64,000 nucleotides of DNA, from assembly GCA_001567275.1 (NCBI GenBank), contig LNBX01000011.1:55910-119909 (forward strand), in the 5' to 3' direction. This DNA is from Bacteroidetes bacterium OLB10. Its GTDB lineage: Bacteria; Bacteroidota; Bacteroidia; AKYH767-A; OLB10. Position numbers and translations under genes: made by a program. The notes beneath the pieces were generated by a model that saw nothing but the letters and a program-made list of their open reading frames with translations, did no database searches and was not told where the DNA came from. Positions 46,342-55,025 of this stretch are shown here, piece after piece (within the stretch, counting starts at the first letter, position 1; every line of letters starts with the position of its first letter).

Positions 46342-46833
46342 TTAAAAAACATCCAATACCCAACTGTGGAAGTCTGCAATAACATTCACCAAATCTTCCT
46401 TGCGTTGGCATGATAAAACCAGTTTCACTAATGGTGTAAGAGGTTCAGCACCCATTTTATCAATAGAAACAGTATCCATTGCAGTATTATAGAAATCTCT
46501 GATTTTTTGTTGTGCACTTCCTTTCTCAACATCTTTGGCACGAGATGCTTCTTCTACAATCAATTTTACCCTGTGACGGGTTGAGTCAGCCAGAATATTA
46601 AAACTTCCCCAACGTGTTTCAGTACTTGGAATAGGATTCTTTTTTAACCAGTTACCATTGACATATTCATAAAAATCATCTCCGGGTTTTACTGATTTGT
46701 CAAAATTTGATTCATCAATTGATTTTGTTTTTTGTTCTGCCATAGCTGTTCGGTTTATATCACCTTTATTCTTAAACGCCATAAGTGCAATGATAGATGC
46801 AGCACATCCGGTAAGTATTAATGTTCTTTTCAT
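46342..46833 (-). CDS. M13 metallopeptidase, N-terminal part (ends at in-frame stop)
   Basis: 163 residues from the ATG at 46833, with a signal-type N-terminus (MKRTLILTGCAASIIALMAF). SNFDKSVKPGDDFYEYVNGNW and LKKNPIPSTETRWGSFNIL are diagnostic of M13. It stops at a TAA at 46342-46344, and the frame then continues in the same register into the middle fragment. The local residues SWVLDVF do not fit the family; restoring one G and two T in three short runs (46330-46370) would give SWGIGCFFNFYVGQDD, which does. The rejoined protein has about 687 residues, the normal length. Confidence 0.85.
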   Translation of the reverse strand: MKRTLILTGCAASIIALMAFKNKGDINRTAMAEQKTKSIDESNFDKSVKPGDDFYEYVNGNWLKKNPIPSTETRWGSFNILADSTRHRVKLIVEEASRAKDVEKGSAQQKIRDFYNTAMDTVSIDKMGAEPLTPLVKLVLSCQRKEDLVNVIADFHSWVLDVF

Positions 46834-46870
46834 TTTATAAAAACATTTATCAGTTAAAATATTATTTTAT

Positions 46871-48259
46871 TTACTTCATTAATTCAGTATAGTATTGAAA
46901 GAAATAAGGAATGGTTTCAATTCCTTTATAAAAATTAAACAATCCATACTTTTCGTTTGGAGAATGCAGGTTGTCGCTGTCCAGACCAAATCCGAATAAT
47001 ACCGATTTCACTCCAAGTTCTCTTTCAAATAATGCCACAATAGGAATGCTGCCACCACTGCGTGTTGCAATTGGTTTTTTTCCGAAAGTTTTTTCCATTG
47101 CTTTACTTGCTGCCTGAAATGGCACTGAATCTGTTGGAGTAATTACAGGCTCTCCACCATGATCGGCAGTAACTTTTACGGTTACATTGTTTGGTGCAAT
47201 GCTTTTGAAATGTTTGGTAAACAGTTCTGCAATTTTTTCTGAACTCTGGTTGGGTACCAAACGCATAGAAATTTTTGCATTGGCTTTGGAAGGCAATACT
47301 GTTTTTGCACCTTCGCCTGTATATCCTCCCCAAATTCCGTTTACTTCCAGTGTTGGTCGGATGCTGGTACGTTCTATGGTTGTATAACCTTTCTCGCCCC
47401 AAACTTCTTTTATACCTAAATCCTTTTTATACTCATTCTCATCAAACGGAATTTTTGCAAGGTCAGCACGATCTTTATCACTCACTGTCATCACATCATC
47501 ATAAAATCCTTTTACGGTAACGTGGTTATTCTCATCGTGCAGCGATGCAATCATTTTGCAAAGTATAGTAGCAGGATTGGCAACAGCACCACCGTAAACA
47601 CCACTGTGCAAATCGCGGTTAGGTCCGGTAACTTCTACCTGCAGATAAGCAAGACCACGCAAACCAACATCTATAGAAGGAATATCGTTTGCAATCATGG
47701 ATGTATCAGAAATAAGAACCACATCTGCTTTCAAACGTTCTTTATTTGCTTTTACAAATATTCCCAGATTGGATGATCCTACTTCTTCTTCTCCCTCAAT
47801 CATAAATTTTACATTACAGGGAAGTGTACCTGTCTGCATCATGCTTTCAAATGCTTTCACATGCATATACATCTGACCTTTGTCGTCACATGATCCTCTT
47901 GCATAAATAGCACCTTCAGGATGCAAATCGGTTTTCTTAATAATCGGTTCAAAAGGGGGTGATTCCCATAGTTCGAGTGGATCGGGAGGCTGAACATCAT
48001 AATGGCCATATACCAAAACAGTTGGAAGTTTTGGGTCAATTATTTTTTCTGCATACACAATGGGATGCCCTCCGGTAGGACAAATTTCAATTTTATCTGC
48101 TCCGGCTTTCTCCAGACTTGCTTTAATAAATTCTGCTGTGCGAATCATATCATCCTTGTGTTTTGAATCGGCACTTACCGAAGGAATACGGAGTATATTC
48201 AGCAATTCTTCCAGATAACGGTCTTTGTTTTGGTTTGAATAGTTTGTTGCTTTTTCCAT
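46871..48259 (-). CDS. M20 family dipeptidase
   Basis: 462 residues from the ATG at 48259; the frame extends upstream to 48298 but that overlaps fabD. Two-zinc M20 peptidase: VLVYGHYDVQPPDPLELW (first His and Asp), RGSCDDKGQMYMHVKAFE (bridging Asp), FMIEGEEEVGSSNLG (catalytic and ligand Glu), VLISDTSMI (Asp), and DNLHSPNEKYG (last His). The dimerisation domain around GLAYLQVEVTGPNRDLHSGVYGG is intact. No signal peptide, so it acts on dipeptides in the cytoplasm. It lies 31 nt after fabD. Confidence 0.93.
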   Translation of the reverse strand: MEKATNYSNQNKDRYLEELLNILRIPSVSADSKHKDDMIRTAEFIKASLEKAGADKIEICPTGGHPIVYAEKIIDPKLPTVLVYGHYDVQPPDPLELWESPPFEPIIKKTDLHPEGAIYARGSCDDKGQMYMHVKAFESMMQTGTLPCNVKFMIEGEEEVGSSNLGIFVKANKERLKADVVLISDTSMIANDIPSIDVGLRGLAYLQVEVTGPNRDLHSGVYGGAVANPATILCKMIASLHDENNHVTVKGFYDDVMTVSDKDRADLAKIPFDENEYKKDLGIKEVWGEKGYTTIERTSIRPTLEVNGIWGGYTGEGAKTVLPSKANAKISMRLVPNQSSEKIAELFTKHFKSIAPNNVTVKVTADHGGEPVITPTDSVPFQAASKAMEKTFGKKPIATRSGGSIPIVALFERELGVKSVLFGFGLDSDNLHSPNEKYGLFNFYKGIETIPYFFQYYTELMK

Positions 48260-48290
48260 TATATTTATTTTAATTTTTTTTACTAATAAA

Positions 48291-49169
48291 TCAGGCACTC
48301 ATTACCACTGCTTCTTTGTGAATCTTCTTGACCAGTCCCTGCAAAACTTTTCCCGGCCCTGCCTCTACAAATTCGCCAGCACCATCTTTTACCATCTGCA
48401 ATACACTTTGTGTCCAGCGTACCGGTGCAGTAAGTTGTAATATCAGATTTTCTTTTATCTCGTCAGGATTGCTGTGAGGCATGGCATCCACATTCTGATA
48501 AACAGGGCACACAGGAGTGTTGAACTTTGTATTTTTGATAGCAGCCTCCAGACGATGTCGTGCAGGCTCCATCAGTGGTGAGTGAAACGCTCCTCCTACC
48601 GGAAGTAACAAAGCTCGTCTTGCACCTGCTGCAGTAAGTTTTTCGCAGGCTGTTTTCACACCTTCAGTTGTACCTGAGATAACCAACTGACCCGGGCAAT
48701 TGTAATTGGCACATACTACTACATCATTCACTTCACTACAGATTGATTCTACAACAGCATCATCAAGTCCAAGTATGGCTGCCATGGTTGATGATTGCAT
48801 TTCACATGCCTGCTGCATGGCCATTGCACGTTCCATCACTAATTTCAAACCATCTTCAAAGGATAATGTTTTGTTGGCTACCAGTGATGAAAATTCCCCT
48901 AAAGAATGACCTGCCACCATATCAGGTTTAAAGTTTTCGCCAAGCGAAGTTACCACTGCGCACGAATGAATAAAAATGGCAGGCTGAGTAACCTTGGTTT
49001 GTTTCAGTTCTTCGTCAGTTCCTGAAAACATAATATCCGTAATTCTGAATCCCGCTATTTCATTCGCTTTATCGAAAATATTTTTTGCAGCAGCAGAGGT
49101 TTCATATAATTCCTTTCCCATGCCGCTGAATTGAGAACCTTGTCCCGGAAAAATGTATGCTCTTTTCAT
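48291..49169 (-). CDS. fabD: malonyl-CoA:ACP transacylase
   Basis: 292 residues, full length. The enzyme moves malonyl from CoA to acyl carrier protein to start fatty acid synthesis. YIFPGQGSQFSGMGKE is the N-terminal loop, MVAGHSLGEFSSL holds the nucleophile Ser89 in GHSLGE, MQSSTMAAILGL and VISGTTEGV are conserved, and GAFHSPLMEPA carries the catalytic His. It precedes the M20 gene by 31 nt on the same strand. No other fab gene is adjacent. Confidence 0.95.
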   Translation of the reverse strand: MKRAYIFPGQGSQFSGMGKELYETSAAAKNIFDKANEIAGFRITDIMFSGTDEELKQTKVTQPAIFIHSCAVVTSLGENFKPDMVAGHSLGEFSSLVANKTLSFEDGLKLVMERAMAMQQACEMQSSTMAAILGLDDAVVESICSEVNDVVVCANYNCPGQLVISGTTEGVKTACEKLTAAGARRALLLPVGGAFHSPLMEPARHRLEAAIKNTKFNTPVCPVYQNVDAMPHSNPDEIKENLILQLTAPVRWTQSVLQMVKDGAGEFVEAGPGKVLQGLVKKIHKEAVVMSA

Positions 49170-49259
49170 TTGTATTTAGCTTGTGTGTTTATTTAAAAAA
49201 TAATAACCGGTTATTGTTTGGATTATAAGGATGCCAAAGCTATAAAAAAGATTTCAGCT

Positions 49260-49676
49260 TTATTTTTCTTCTCTGAAATAAGGAATGAAGACTTCGTTAA
49301 ATTCTGTTGTAGGCAACATGGGTTTGCCTGTTGCCTTGTTTACAAAAACCAAAGTCACCTGTGCTGTATTCAGTAATATACCATCCTCATTTAAAGTTTC
49401 GTAATCAAAAACAATTCGTGCAGTAGGCTTTTTACGAATGTAGGTTTTTATCGTCAGCACGTCATCGTAAAAAGCAGGTTTTTTAAACTGAATGGAATAA
49501 TCCATTACCGGTAAAATGATTCCACTGTCTTCAAGTTGCTTATAAGATAACCCCAGTTCGCGAAGCATTTCCACACGTGCAACTTCAAAATAAACAGCAT
49601 AATTGCCATAGTAAACATAACCCATCCTGTCGGTCTCGGCATAACGAACTCTTACCGAAATACTTTTTTCAATCAT
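49260..49676 (-). CDS. acyl-CoA thioesterase (YbgC/4-hydroxybenzoyl-CoA thioesterase-like)
   Basis: 138 residues of single hot-dog fold, starting at the ATG at 49676 (a TTG 18 nt upstream is less likely). VRYAETDRMGYVYYGNYAVYFEVAR contains the catalytic Asp/Tyr block of the YbgC type, and FDYETLNEDGILLNTAQVTLVFV the central helix-strand region. It hydrolyses acyl-CoA thioesters in the cytoplasm. It lies 90 nt upstream of fabD on the same strand, so a shared lipid-related message is possible. 191 nt to the next, divergent gene. Confidence 0.88.
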   Translation of the reverse strand: MIEKSISVRVRYAETDRMGYVYYGNYAVYFEVARVEMLRELGLSYKQLEDSGIILPVMDYSIQFKKPAFYDDVLTIKTYIRKKPTARIVFDYETLNEDGILLNTAQVTLVFVNKATGKPMLPTTEFNEVFIPYFREEK

Positions 49677-49794
49677 ATCTGAAATAAAATACAAAGAAAC
49701 ACATTGTATATTATGTATAAATAACCTACTGTTAAATTATACACGGCCATAGCATATCAATTCTTTAAGAAGAAGTCAAGTTTTTTTTCAAAAA

Positions 49795-49820
49795 AATATT
49801 TTTTCAGAATATTTTTTCAG
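49795..49820. repeat. perfect 13-bp tandem repeat in a divergent promoter region
   Basis: AATATTTTTTCAG occurs twice in immediate succession (49795-49807, 49808-49820), 48 nt before the ATG at 49868 and between divergent genes. It may be a protein-binding site or a slippage product. Confidence 0.6.
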
Positions 49821-49867
49821 AAGATACTATTCTATACTTTTAGCATCTGAATTTACCACCGGACCAA

Positions 49868-50623
49868 ATGTTTACTATTATTAAGAGATATTTTATTCTT
49901 ATATTTTTGGTTGTTGCATGTAAAACATCCACTATAGTAAATAAAGAAACAACAGTTTATCCTCTCAACAAGCCCGGATATACAGCAGTTGATTCGTCCA
50001 TACTAAAGCTTTACGCTCCTTACAAAGTTAAGATTGATTCACTGATGAACCGTGTTATAATAATCAGCGATATGGACATGGTGAAGAATACTCCTGAAGG
50101 TTTACTTGGAAATATTACAACGGATGCTACACTTCTTCAGGTGAACGCTGTTTACTCTGAAAAAAAACAACCCGTTGATTTTTGTTTTATGAATAACGGA
50201 GGGCTTCGTGCTTCTCTGCCAAAAGGCGAAATTACAGTGGGCAATATTTACACCCTGATGCCATTTGACAACGAAGCTGTTGTACTTACACTTTCAGGCG
50301 AAACCACAGAAAAACTCTTAAACTTCATTGCGCAAAAAGGCGGAATGCCTGTTTCAGGTCTTCAAATGAAAACGAATGACAGTATTGCTTCAGATGTTTT
50401 CATTAAAGGTGTGCCATTTAGCAGGAACAAAAATTATGTAGTGGTAACATCCGATTATCTTGCCAACGGAGGAGATAATTTTTGTTTTTTAAGTGAGAAC
50501 CTTGGTGTCGTAAATACAGGATTAAAAATCAGAGATCTGATTATAAAAGAATTTGAAGAGAGAAATAAAAGAGGTGAAACATTAAAAGCAAAAATTGAAG
50601 GGAGGATAATACATGTCGAATAG
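49868..50623 (+). CDS. lipoprotein with 5'-nucleotidase C-terminal domain
   Basis: 251 residues; the lipobox FLVVAC puts the anchor at Cys18. The rest is the substrate-binding domain normally found at the C-terminus of 5'-nucleotidases: LGNITTDATLLQVNAVYSEK, DFCFMNNGGLRASLPKGEIT, IYTLMPFDNEAVVLTLSG and YVVVTSDYLANGGDNFCFL. The catalytic metal domain is encoded separately, just downstream, with an 11-nt overlap. The order is thus reversed relative to the single-chain enzyme; the two products probably assemble in the periplasm to release nucleosides from nucleotides. Confidence 0.9.
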   Translation: MFTIIKRYFILIFLVVACKTSTIVNKETTVYPLNKPGYTAVDSSILKLYAPYKVKIDSLMNRVIIISDMDMVKNTPEGLLGNITTDATLLQVNAVYSEKKQPVDFCFMNNGGLRASLPKGEITVGNIYTLMPFDNEAVVLTLSGETTEKLLNFIAQKGGMPVSGLQMKTNDSIASDVFIKGVPFSRNKNYVVVTSDYLANGGDNFCFLSENLGVVNTGLKIRDLIIKEFEERNKRGETLKAKIEGRIIHVE

Positions 50624-51254
50624 AAGAGATTTTCTTAAAACATTTGCAGTGGGTGCTGCAGGTATTAGTCTTGCAGGATTTCCTCAAATTGCTCTGGCAA
50701 AACGTCAGATAACCAAAATTACTATTCTTCACACCAATGACGTGCATAGCCACATTGATCCTTTTCCTGCTAATGACCCGCGATATCCTGGACTTGGAGG
50801 GGTGGCTCAACGTGCTGCTATTATTAATGACATTCGTAATCGTGAACCTAATGTGTTATTATTTGACGCTGGTGATATTTTTCAGGGCACTCCCTACTTT
50901 AATTTTTACGGTGGCGAAATAGAAATGAAACTAATGTCGCAGATGGGATACGATGCAGGCACCATTGGCAATCATGACTTTGATCGTGGTGTGGATGGAT
51001 TGGCAGCGCAAATGAAAAATGCAAATTTCCCTCTGATTTGCAGCAACTACAATTTTGACAAAACATCTATGGCGGGGAAAACTATTCCATACAAAGTTTT
51101 CGATAAGCAGGGAGTACGCATTGGCGTTTTCGGTCTTGGAATTGAGCTGAAAGGTCTCGTTGATAAAAAAATGTATGGCGACACTGTGTATAACGACCCT
51201 CTTGAACTTGCAGCTACCACAACGCATCATCTTAAATACACAGAAAAAATGTGA
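50613..51254 (+). CDS. 5'-nucleotidase metallophosphatase domain, N-terminal part (frame broken)
   Basis: 213 residues. The N-terminus has a twin-arginine signal (NRRDFLKTFAVGAAGISLAG), so the folded, metal-loaded protein should be exported by Tat. ILHTNDVHSHIDP, FDAGDIFQGTPYF and GTIGNHDFDRG are the first three metal-site motifs of the calcineurin-like fold. The frame ends at KYTEKM; after an A6 run (51244-51249) one A too long, the next frame reads KCDLIICLSHLGYK, so the gene continues. Overlaps the upstream gene by 11 nt. Confidence 0.88.
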   Translation: MSNRRDFLKTFAVGAAGISLAGFPQIALAKRQITKITILHTNDVHSHIDPFPANDPRYPGLGGVAQRAAIINDIRNREPNVLLFDAGDIFQGTPYFNFYGGEIEMKLMSQMGYDAGTIGNHDFDRGVDGLAAQMKNANFPLICSNYNFDKTSMAGKTIPYKVFDKQGVRIGVFGLGIELKGLVDKKMYGDTVYNDPLELAATTTHHLKYTEKM

Positions 51255-51550
51255 TTTAATAATTTGTCTTTCACACCTGGGATATAAATACAAGGACAAT
51301 AAAGTGAGTGATGAAATACTGGCAAAGAAATCTTTAAATATTGATTTAATCATTGGAGGACACACGCATACATTTATTAATAAACCATATATCTACAAAA
51401 ACAGAGATAATAAAGATGTATTGGTGGCGCAGGTAGGTTGGGCAGGAATAAAATTAGGCAGAATAGATTTTTTTTGTTAACAAAAAAAGTCGTACATTAA
51501 CAGCGGAAGGTACCACGTTAAAAGTTTTGAATTTTGCAAATGTTATTTAA
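51247..51550 (+). CDS. 5'-nucleotidase metallophosphatase domain, C-terminal part (frame broken)
   Basis: The rest of the metallophosphatase. CDLIICLSHLGYK and IDLIIGGHTHTFINKP supply the last metal-binding histidines. The raw frame ends at 51480 after GRIDFFC, directly behind a T8 run (51468-51475). With seven T, the frame reads DFFVNKKSRTLTAEGTT and ends LKVLNFANVI at a TAA at 51548-51550, a much better end. The gene therefore carries two insertions. Corrected, it has about 311 residues. Confidence 0.82.
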
Positions 51551-51574
51551 TTTTTTTTTCAAGAAATAATTAAC

Positions 51575-51582
51575 CACATTTG
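51575..51582 (+). promoter_or_regulatory. weak -7 box candidate of dnaA
   Basis: CACATTTG is one mismatch from TAnnTTTG and is followed by CGCC, as at some other boxes here. It would leave a 120-nt leader before the TTG start of dnaA. Confidence 0.25.
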
Positions 51583-51711
51583 CGCCACGAAAAAGAGAAC
51601 CATCAAAAAATTTAATTTTAAAAAGAGTTTGCAAGATTGAAATTTAACTACTATTTTTAAAAACCAAATTTTAAGAGAACCAATACTTAACTATTTTAAT
51701 AAAAAATTGGA

Positions 51712-53157
51712 TTGAAACAGACAGATAAAAATGTTGAGAAAGTGTGGGAAAATTGCTTAAAGCTTATACGCGATAATGTCAGCCCACAAAATTTTAAAAC
51801 ATGGTTTGAGCCTATTAAACCACTCAAATTAGAGAAAAGTATTCTGACCATTGAAGTACCAAGCCAGTTCGTTTATGAATGGCTTGAAGAACATTATATT
51901 CAACTGCTGCGCAAAAGCATTAAAAAAGAATTAGGCGCAGATGGTCGTTTGGAATACTCCATTCTGATGGAGAATAATATGAACAGCTCCAAACCTTATT
52001 CGGTGAAACTTCCTGCAAAGGGAACCGGCAATCTGAAAAATCCTCAGGTGTCAATGCCGGTGAGCCTGAATGCAACTATAAAAAATCCGTTTATTGTTCC
52101 GGGTCTTAAAAAAATTGATGTTGACTCGCAACTGAATCCAAGTTATTCATTCGAAAACTTTATTGAAGGTGATTGCAACCGTTTGGCACGCTCGGCTGGA
52201 TATGCTGTTGCTAGCAAACCGGGAGGAACATCTTTCAACCCTCTGTTTTTATACGGAGGCACAGGACTTGGAAAAACACATCTTGCTCATGCAATAGGAA
52301 TTGAAATAAAAAACAATTTCCCTAACAAAACTGTGCTGTATGTTCCGGCTGACCGTTTTATGAATCAGTTCATAGAATCGGTGCGCAACAACTCACAAAA
52401 TGATTTCGCACATTTTTATCAGATGATGGATGTGTTGATTATTGACGACATTCATTTCTGGGCAGGAAAAGAAAAAACACAGGATGTATTTTTCCATATC
52501 TTCAATCACCTGCATCAGAACAACAAACAGATTATCCTTACATCCGACAAAGCTCCTGTAGATCTTTCGGGTATAGAGCAACGACTGCTCTCCCGATTCA
52601 AATGGGGACTTTCTGCCGATTTGCAATCTCCCGATCTGGAAACACGCATAGCAATTCTGAGAAAGAAAATGTATATTGACGGTATTGAGCTTCCAACCGA
52701 TATTGTTGAATACATTGCTTACAGCATACAGTCAAACGTGCGCGAACTGGAAGGAGCATTGATTTCTATCATGGCTCAGACTTCGCTGAACAAGAAGCCA
52801 ATCACACTTGAACTTGCCAAACAAATGATTGACAAGTTTGTGAAAAATACTGTTCACGAAATTTCTATAGACTACATACAGAAAATCGTTTGCGATTATT
52901 TTGAATTACCTCTCGAAACATTAAAATCCAAAACACGCAAGCGCGAAGTTGTTCAGGCGCGTCAGTTGGCTATGTACTTTTCAAAAACTCTTACCAAGTC
53001 ATCCCTGTCAGCTATTGGAGCACACTGTGGCGGCAAAGACCATGCAACAGTATTGCATGCCTGCCGTACGGTAAACAATCTGATGGAAACTGATAAGAAG
53101 TTTAAAGGCTACATTGCCGACCTGCAAAAACGTATCAACTTAAATCATAAGAACTGA
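51712..53157 (+). CDS. dnaA: chromosomal replication initiator DnaA
   Basis: 481 residues. Domain I is at the N-terminus (VWENCLKLIRDNVSPQNFKTW), a linker runs about 95-145, and then the AAA+ domain: FLYGGTGLGKTHLAHAIG (Walker A near residue 182), VLIIDDIHFWAGK (Walker B) and LLSRFKWGLSADLQ (sensor/arginine finger). VREVVQ-type residues KREVVQARQLAMYFSK and GGKDHATVLHACR are the DNA-binding helix-turn-helix of domain IV. DnaA melts the origin to start replication. The only possible start is TTG at 51712, since a stop lies 12 nt upstream in frame. No DnaA boxes cluster nearby. Confidence 0.95.
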   Translation: MKQTDKNVEKVWENCLKLIRDNVSPQNFKTWFEPIKPLKLEKSILTIEVPSQFVYEWLEEHYIQLLRKSIKKELGADGRLEYSILMENNMNSSKPYSVKLPAKGTGNLKNPQVSMPVSLNATIKNPFIVPGLKKIDVDSQLNPSYSFENFIEGDCNRLARSAGYAVASKPGGTSFNPLFLYGGTGLGKTHLAHAIGIEIKNNFPNKTVLYVPADRFMNQFIESVRNNSQNDFAHFYQMMDVLIIDDIHFWAGKEKTQDVFFHIFNHLHQNNKQIILTSDKAPVDLSGIEQRLLSRFKWGLSADLQSPDLETRIAILRKKMYIDGIELPTDIVEYIAYSIQSNVRELEGALISIMAQTSLNKKPITLELAKQMIDKFVKNTVHEISIDYIQKIVCDYFELPLETLKSKTRKREVVQARQLAMYFSKTLTKSSLSAIGAHCGGKDHATVLHACRTVNNLMETDKKFKGYIADLQKRINLNHKN

Positions 53158-53158
53158 G

Positions 53159-53632
53159 GTGAAAATTCTGATGGTATGTTTGGGCAACATTTGCCGCTCA
53201 CCACTTGCCGAAGGAATTATGAAACACAAACTTCAGCAGGCAGGGATTGATGCACATGTTGACTCTGCAGGACTGCTGAATTATCACACAGGCTCTATGC
53301 CCGACAAACGCTCGGTAAATACTGCCGGCAAACACGGAATTGATATTACCTATCAGCGTGCACGTTGCATTACCAAATCTGACATACATAAGTTTGATTA
53401 TATTCTGGCAATGGATAAATCCAATTTCGAAAACTTGCTGGAGTATGCTGATAAAGGCGAAGAGTCACGTATCAGTCTGATACTTGATTTTGCAGGACTG
53501 GGAAAAAAGGAAGTACCTGACCCCTATTATGGCAATACCGGTGATTTTGAAAATGTATATTATCTTCTCGATGATGCCTGTCAGCGTATAGTGGACAAAC
53601 TGAAAATTTCTTCTTCTCTGAATCTTGTCTGA
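53159..53632 (+). CDS. low-molecular-weight protein tyrosine phosphatase
   Basis: 157 residues, full length, GTG start one base after the dnaA stop. MVCLGNICRSPLAEGIM gives the CX5R active site (Cys7 to Arg13), DSAGLLNYHTG the second loop, YILAMDKSN the middle strand, and VPDPYYGNTGDF the catalytic Asp of the DPYYG loop. It removes phosphate from tyrosine residues or, in some arsenate reductase relatives, reduces arsenate; the motif here is that of the phosphatases. Linked to dnaA and to the next gene by an 8-nt overlap, an order I recall from related Bacteroidetes. Confidence 0.92.
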   Translation: MKILMVCLGNICRSPLAEGIMKHKLQQAGIDAHVDSAGLLNYHTGSMPDKRSVNTAGKHGIDITYQRARCITKSDIHKFDYILAMDKSNFENLLEYADKGEESRISLILDFAGLGKKEVPDPYYGNTGDFENVYYLLDDACQRIVDKLKISSSLNLV

Positions 53633-54344
53633 GTCAGCCTCTGCCGGAATATTATATCTCATTCCTGCAACCATTTCGCAGGAATCTGTTGCCTGGTCGT
53701 TGCCGGAAAATGTACTGAACATCATTCGCTCACTTGATGTATTCATAGCCGAGAATGAAAAAACAGCACGGCATTTTCTTAAACAATGTAACATCACTAT
53801 TCCGCAACAACAACTTACCATTTTTGAACTGAACAAACACGCAGGAAATGTTTTCGAGCAATCTTTTTTTGTGCCTTTGCTGAATGGAAAAAATACCGGT
53901 TTGCTGAGTGAAGCAGGATGCCCTGCCGTGGCAGATCCCGGATCGTTGATAGTGGCCGAAGCTCATCGCCAGAATATTAAAGTTGTACCACTCACCGGAC
54001 CATCGTCACTACTGCTTGCTCTGATGGCCAGTGGCCTCAATGGGCAACAGTTTGCCTTTGGCGGATATCTGCCAAAAGACCGCGATGAGAGAATCGCTGC
54101 TTTGCGTAAGGCAGAAAAAGAATCCGCTCTGAAAAAACAGACACAGATTTTTATTGAAACACCCTACCGCAACAATGCACTGTTTGAAGATATGCTTGCA
54201 GCACTTTCATCACAAACAAAACTTTGCATTGCTGCAGACCTGAATTCTGAAAACCAGTATATAAAAACCTGTCGTATTTCAGAGTGGAAAAAACATAAAC
54301 CTAATCTGAATAAACGTCCTGCAGTTTGGCTATTTTTAGCCTGA
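53625..54344 (+). CDS. SAM-dependent methyltransferase, RsmI-like (tetrapyrrole methylase fold)
   Basis: 239 residues with a TTG start at 53625; no ATG is available, as the gene overlaps the phosphatase by 8 nt. ILYLIPATISQESVAWSLP opens the fold; LLSEAGCPAVADPGSLIVAEA and VVPLTGPSSLLLALMASGL match the RsmI family, as does YLPKDRDERIAALRKAEKES. RsmI methylates the ribose of C1402 of 16S rRNA; this shorter type is a paralogue common in Bacteroidetes, and its exact target is uncertain. Confidence 0.85.
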   Translation: MSESASAGILYLIPATISQESVAWSLPENVLNIIRSLDVFIAENEKTARHFLKQCNITIPQQQLTIFELNKHAGNVFEQSFFVPLLNGKNTGLLSEAGCPAVADPGSLIVAEAHRQNIKVVPLTGPSSLLLALMASGLNGQQFAFGGYLPKDRDERIAALRKAEKESALKKQTQIFIETPYRNNALFEDMLAALSSQTKLCIAADLNSENQYIKTCRISEWKKHKPNLNKRPAVWLFLA

Positions 54345-54359
54345 AATTAATAGGTAGCA

Positions 54360-55025
54360 ATGGAAAATCTCCTTCTCAATTTTTTGATCATTGCTTTGGT
54401 ATTATGCTTTGTAGCTGCCATCGTTTTACTCATTTTCAGCTCTCGACTTCCAAAATGGTTGGGTTATGGAGTCCTCACAATACATGCAGCATTGGCTGTT
54501 ACTGCTGTATTTTTGTTTTTAAGACATAACCATCCGGTATATGTTTCATTAATTTTTTCCTTTACTGTTTACACAGGTATTTTACTTTTTGCCTGTATTG
54601 TTCGCAACAATTTTGCATTGGCGCTTAAAATTTATGCATCCGTTTTTTTACTTACACTGCCTCTGTTTGTAATATCTCCTTCGCGCCTTATTACTATCAT
54701 GACGCTGGGTCACCTGAATGCATCACATGCCGGTGAGTTGCATCTTACCGGTGATTATTATCTGGAGAAAGAACATGGAATGATTGAACAAAAGAATACT
54801 GAAGCCACCTATAAAATCATCAGGCGCATGGGCATTTTCAACAAAACCCTCACGCGTAACATTCAGATTAACTTCAGGCCGGATTCGGTAAAAGTTTTAT
54901 TTTTGGATGAAAAATCTGAAATACGACTGCGTGTTTATGAACGAAGTGCAAGCGACAGTGCCGATATCTCAGTTAACCTTACAAGAAACAATACATCATT
55001 TGATATAACTAAAAAAACACAATAA
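54360..55025 (+). CDS. membrane protein of unknown function
   Basis: 221 residues with four predicted membrane helices in the first 110 (LNFLIIALVLCFVAAIVLL, WLGYGVLTIHAALAVTAVF, VYVSLIFSFTVYTGILLFA, IYASVFLLTLPLFVI), followed by a soluble C-terminal domain of about 100 residues rich in beta strands, probably periplasmic. I do not recognise the family. It lies 15 nt after the methyltransferase and its stop overlaps the next start by one base (TAATG), so it is coupled in the dnaA operon. The next product is a periplasmic propeller, a possible partner. Confidence 0.72.
   Translation: MENLLLNFLIIALVLCFVAAIVLLIFSSRLPKWLGYGVLTIHAALAVTAVFLFLRHNHPVYVSLIFSFTVYTGILLFACIVRNNFALALKIYASVFLLTLPLFVISPSRLITIMTLGHLNASHAGELHLTGDYYLEKEHGMIEQKNTEATYKIIRRMGIFNKTLTRNIQINFRPDSVKVLFLDEKSEIRLRVYERSASDSADISVNLTRNNTSFDITKKTQ

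Noticed and set aside
51593..51682. 10-nt direct repeat AAGAGAACCA in the dnaA leader
   Set aside because: Two copies 80 nt apart in very AT-rich DNA; could easily be chance.
51551..51711. Replication origin next to dnaA
   Set aside because: Only one weak DnaA-box-like site (TTAACCACA at 51571) in the spacer, no cluster and no flanking origin genes.
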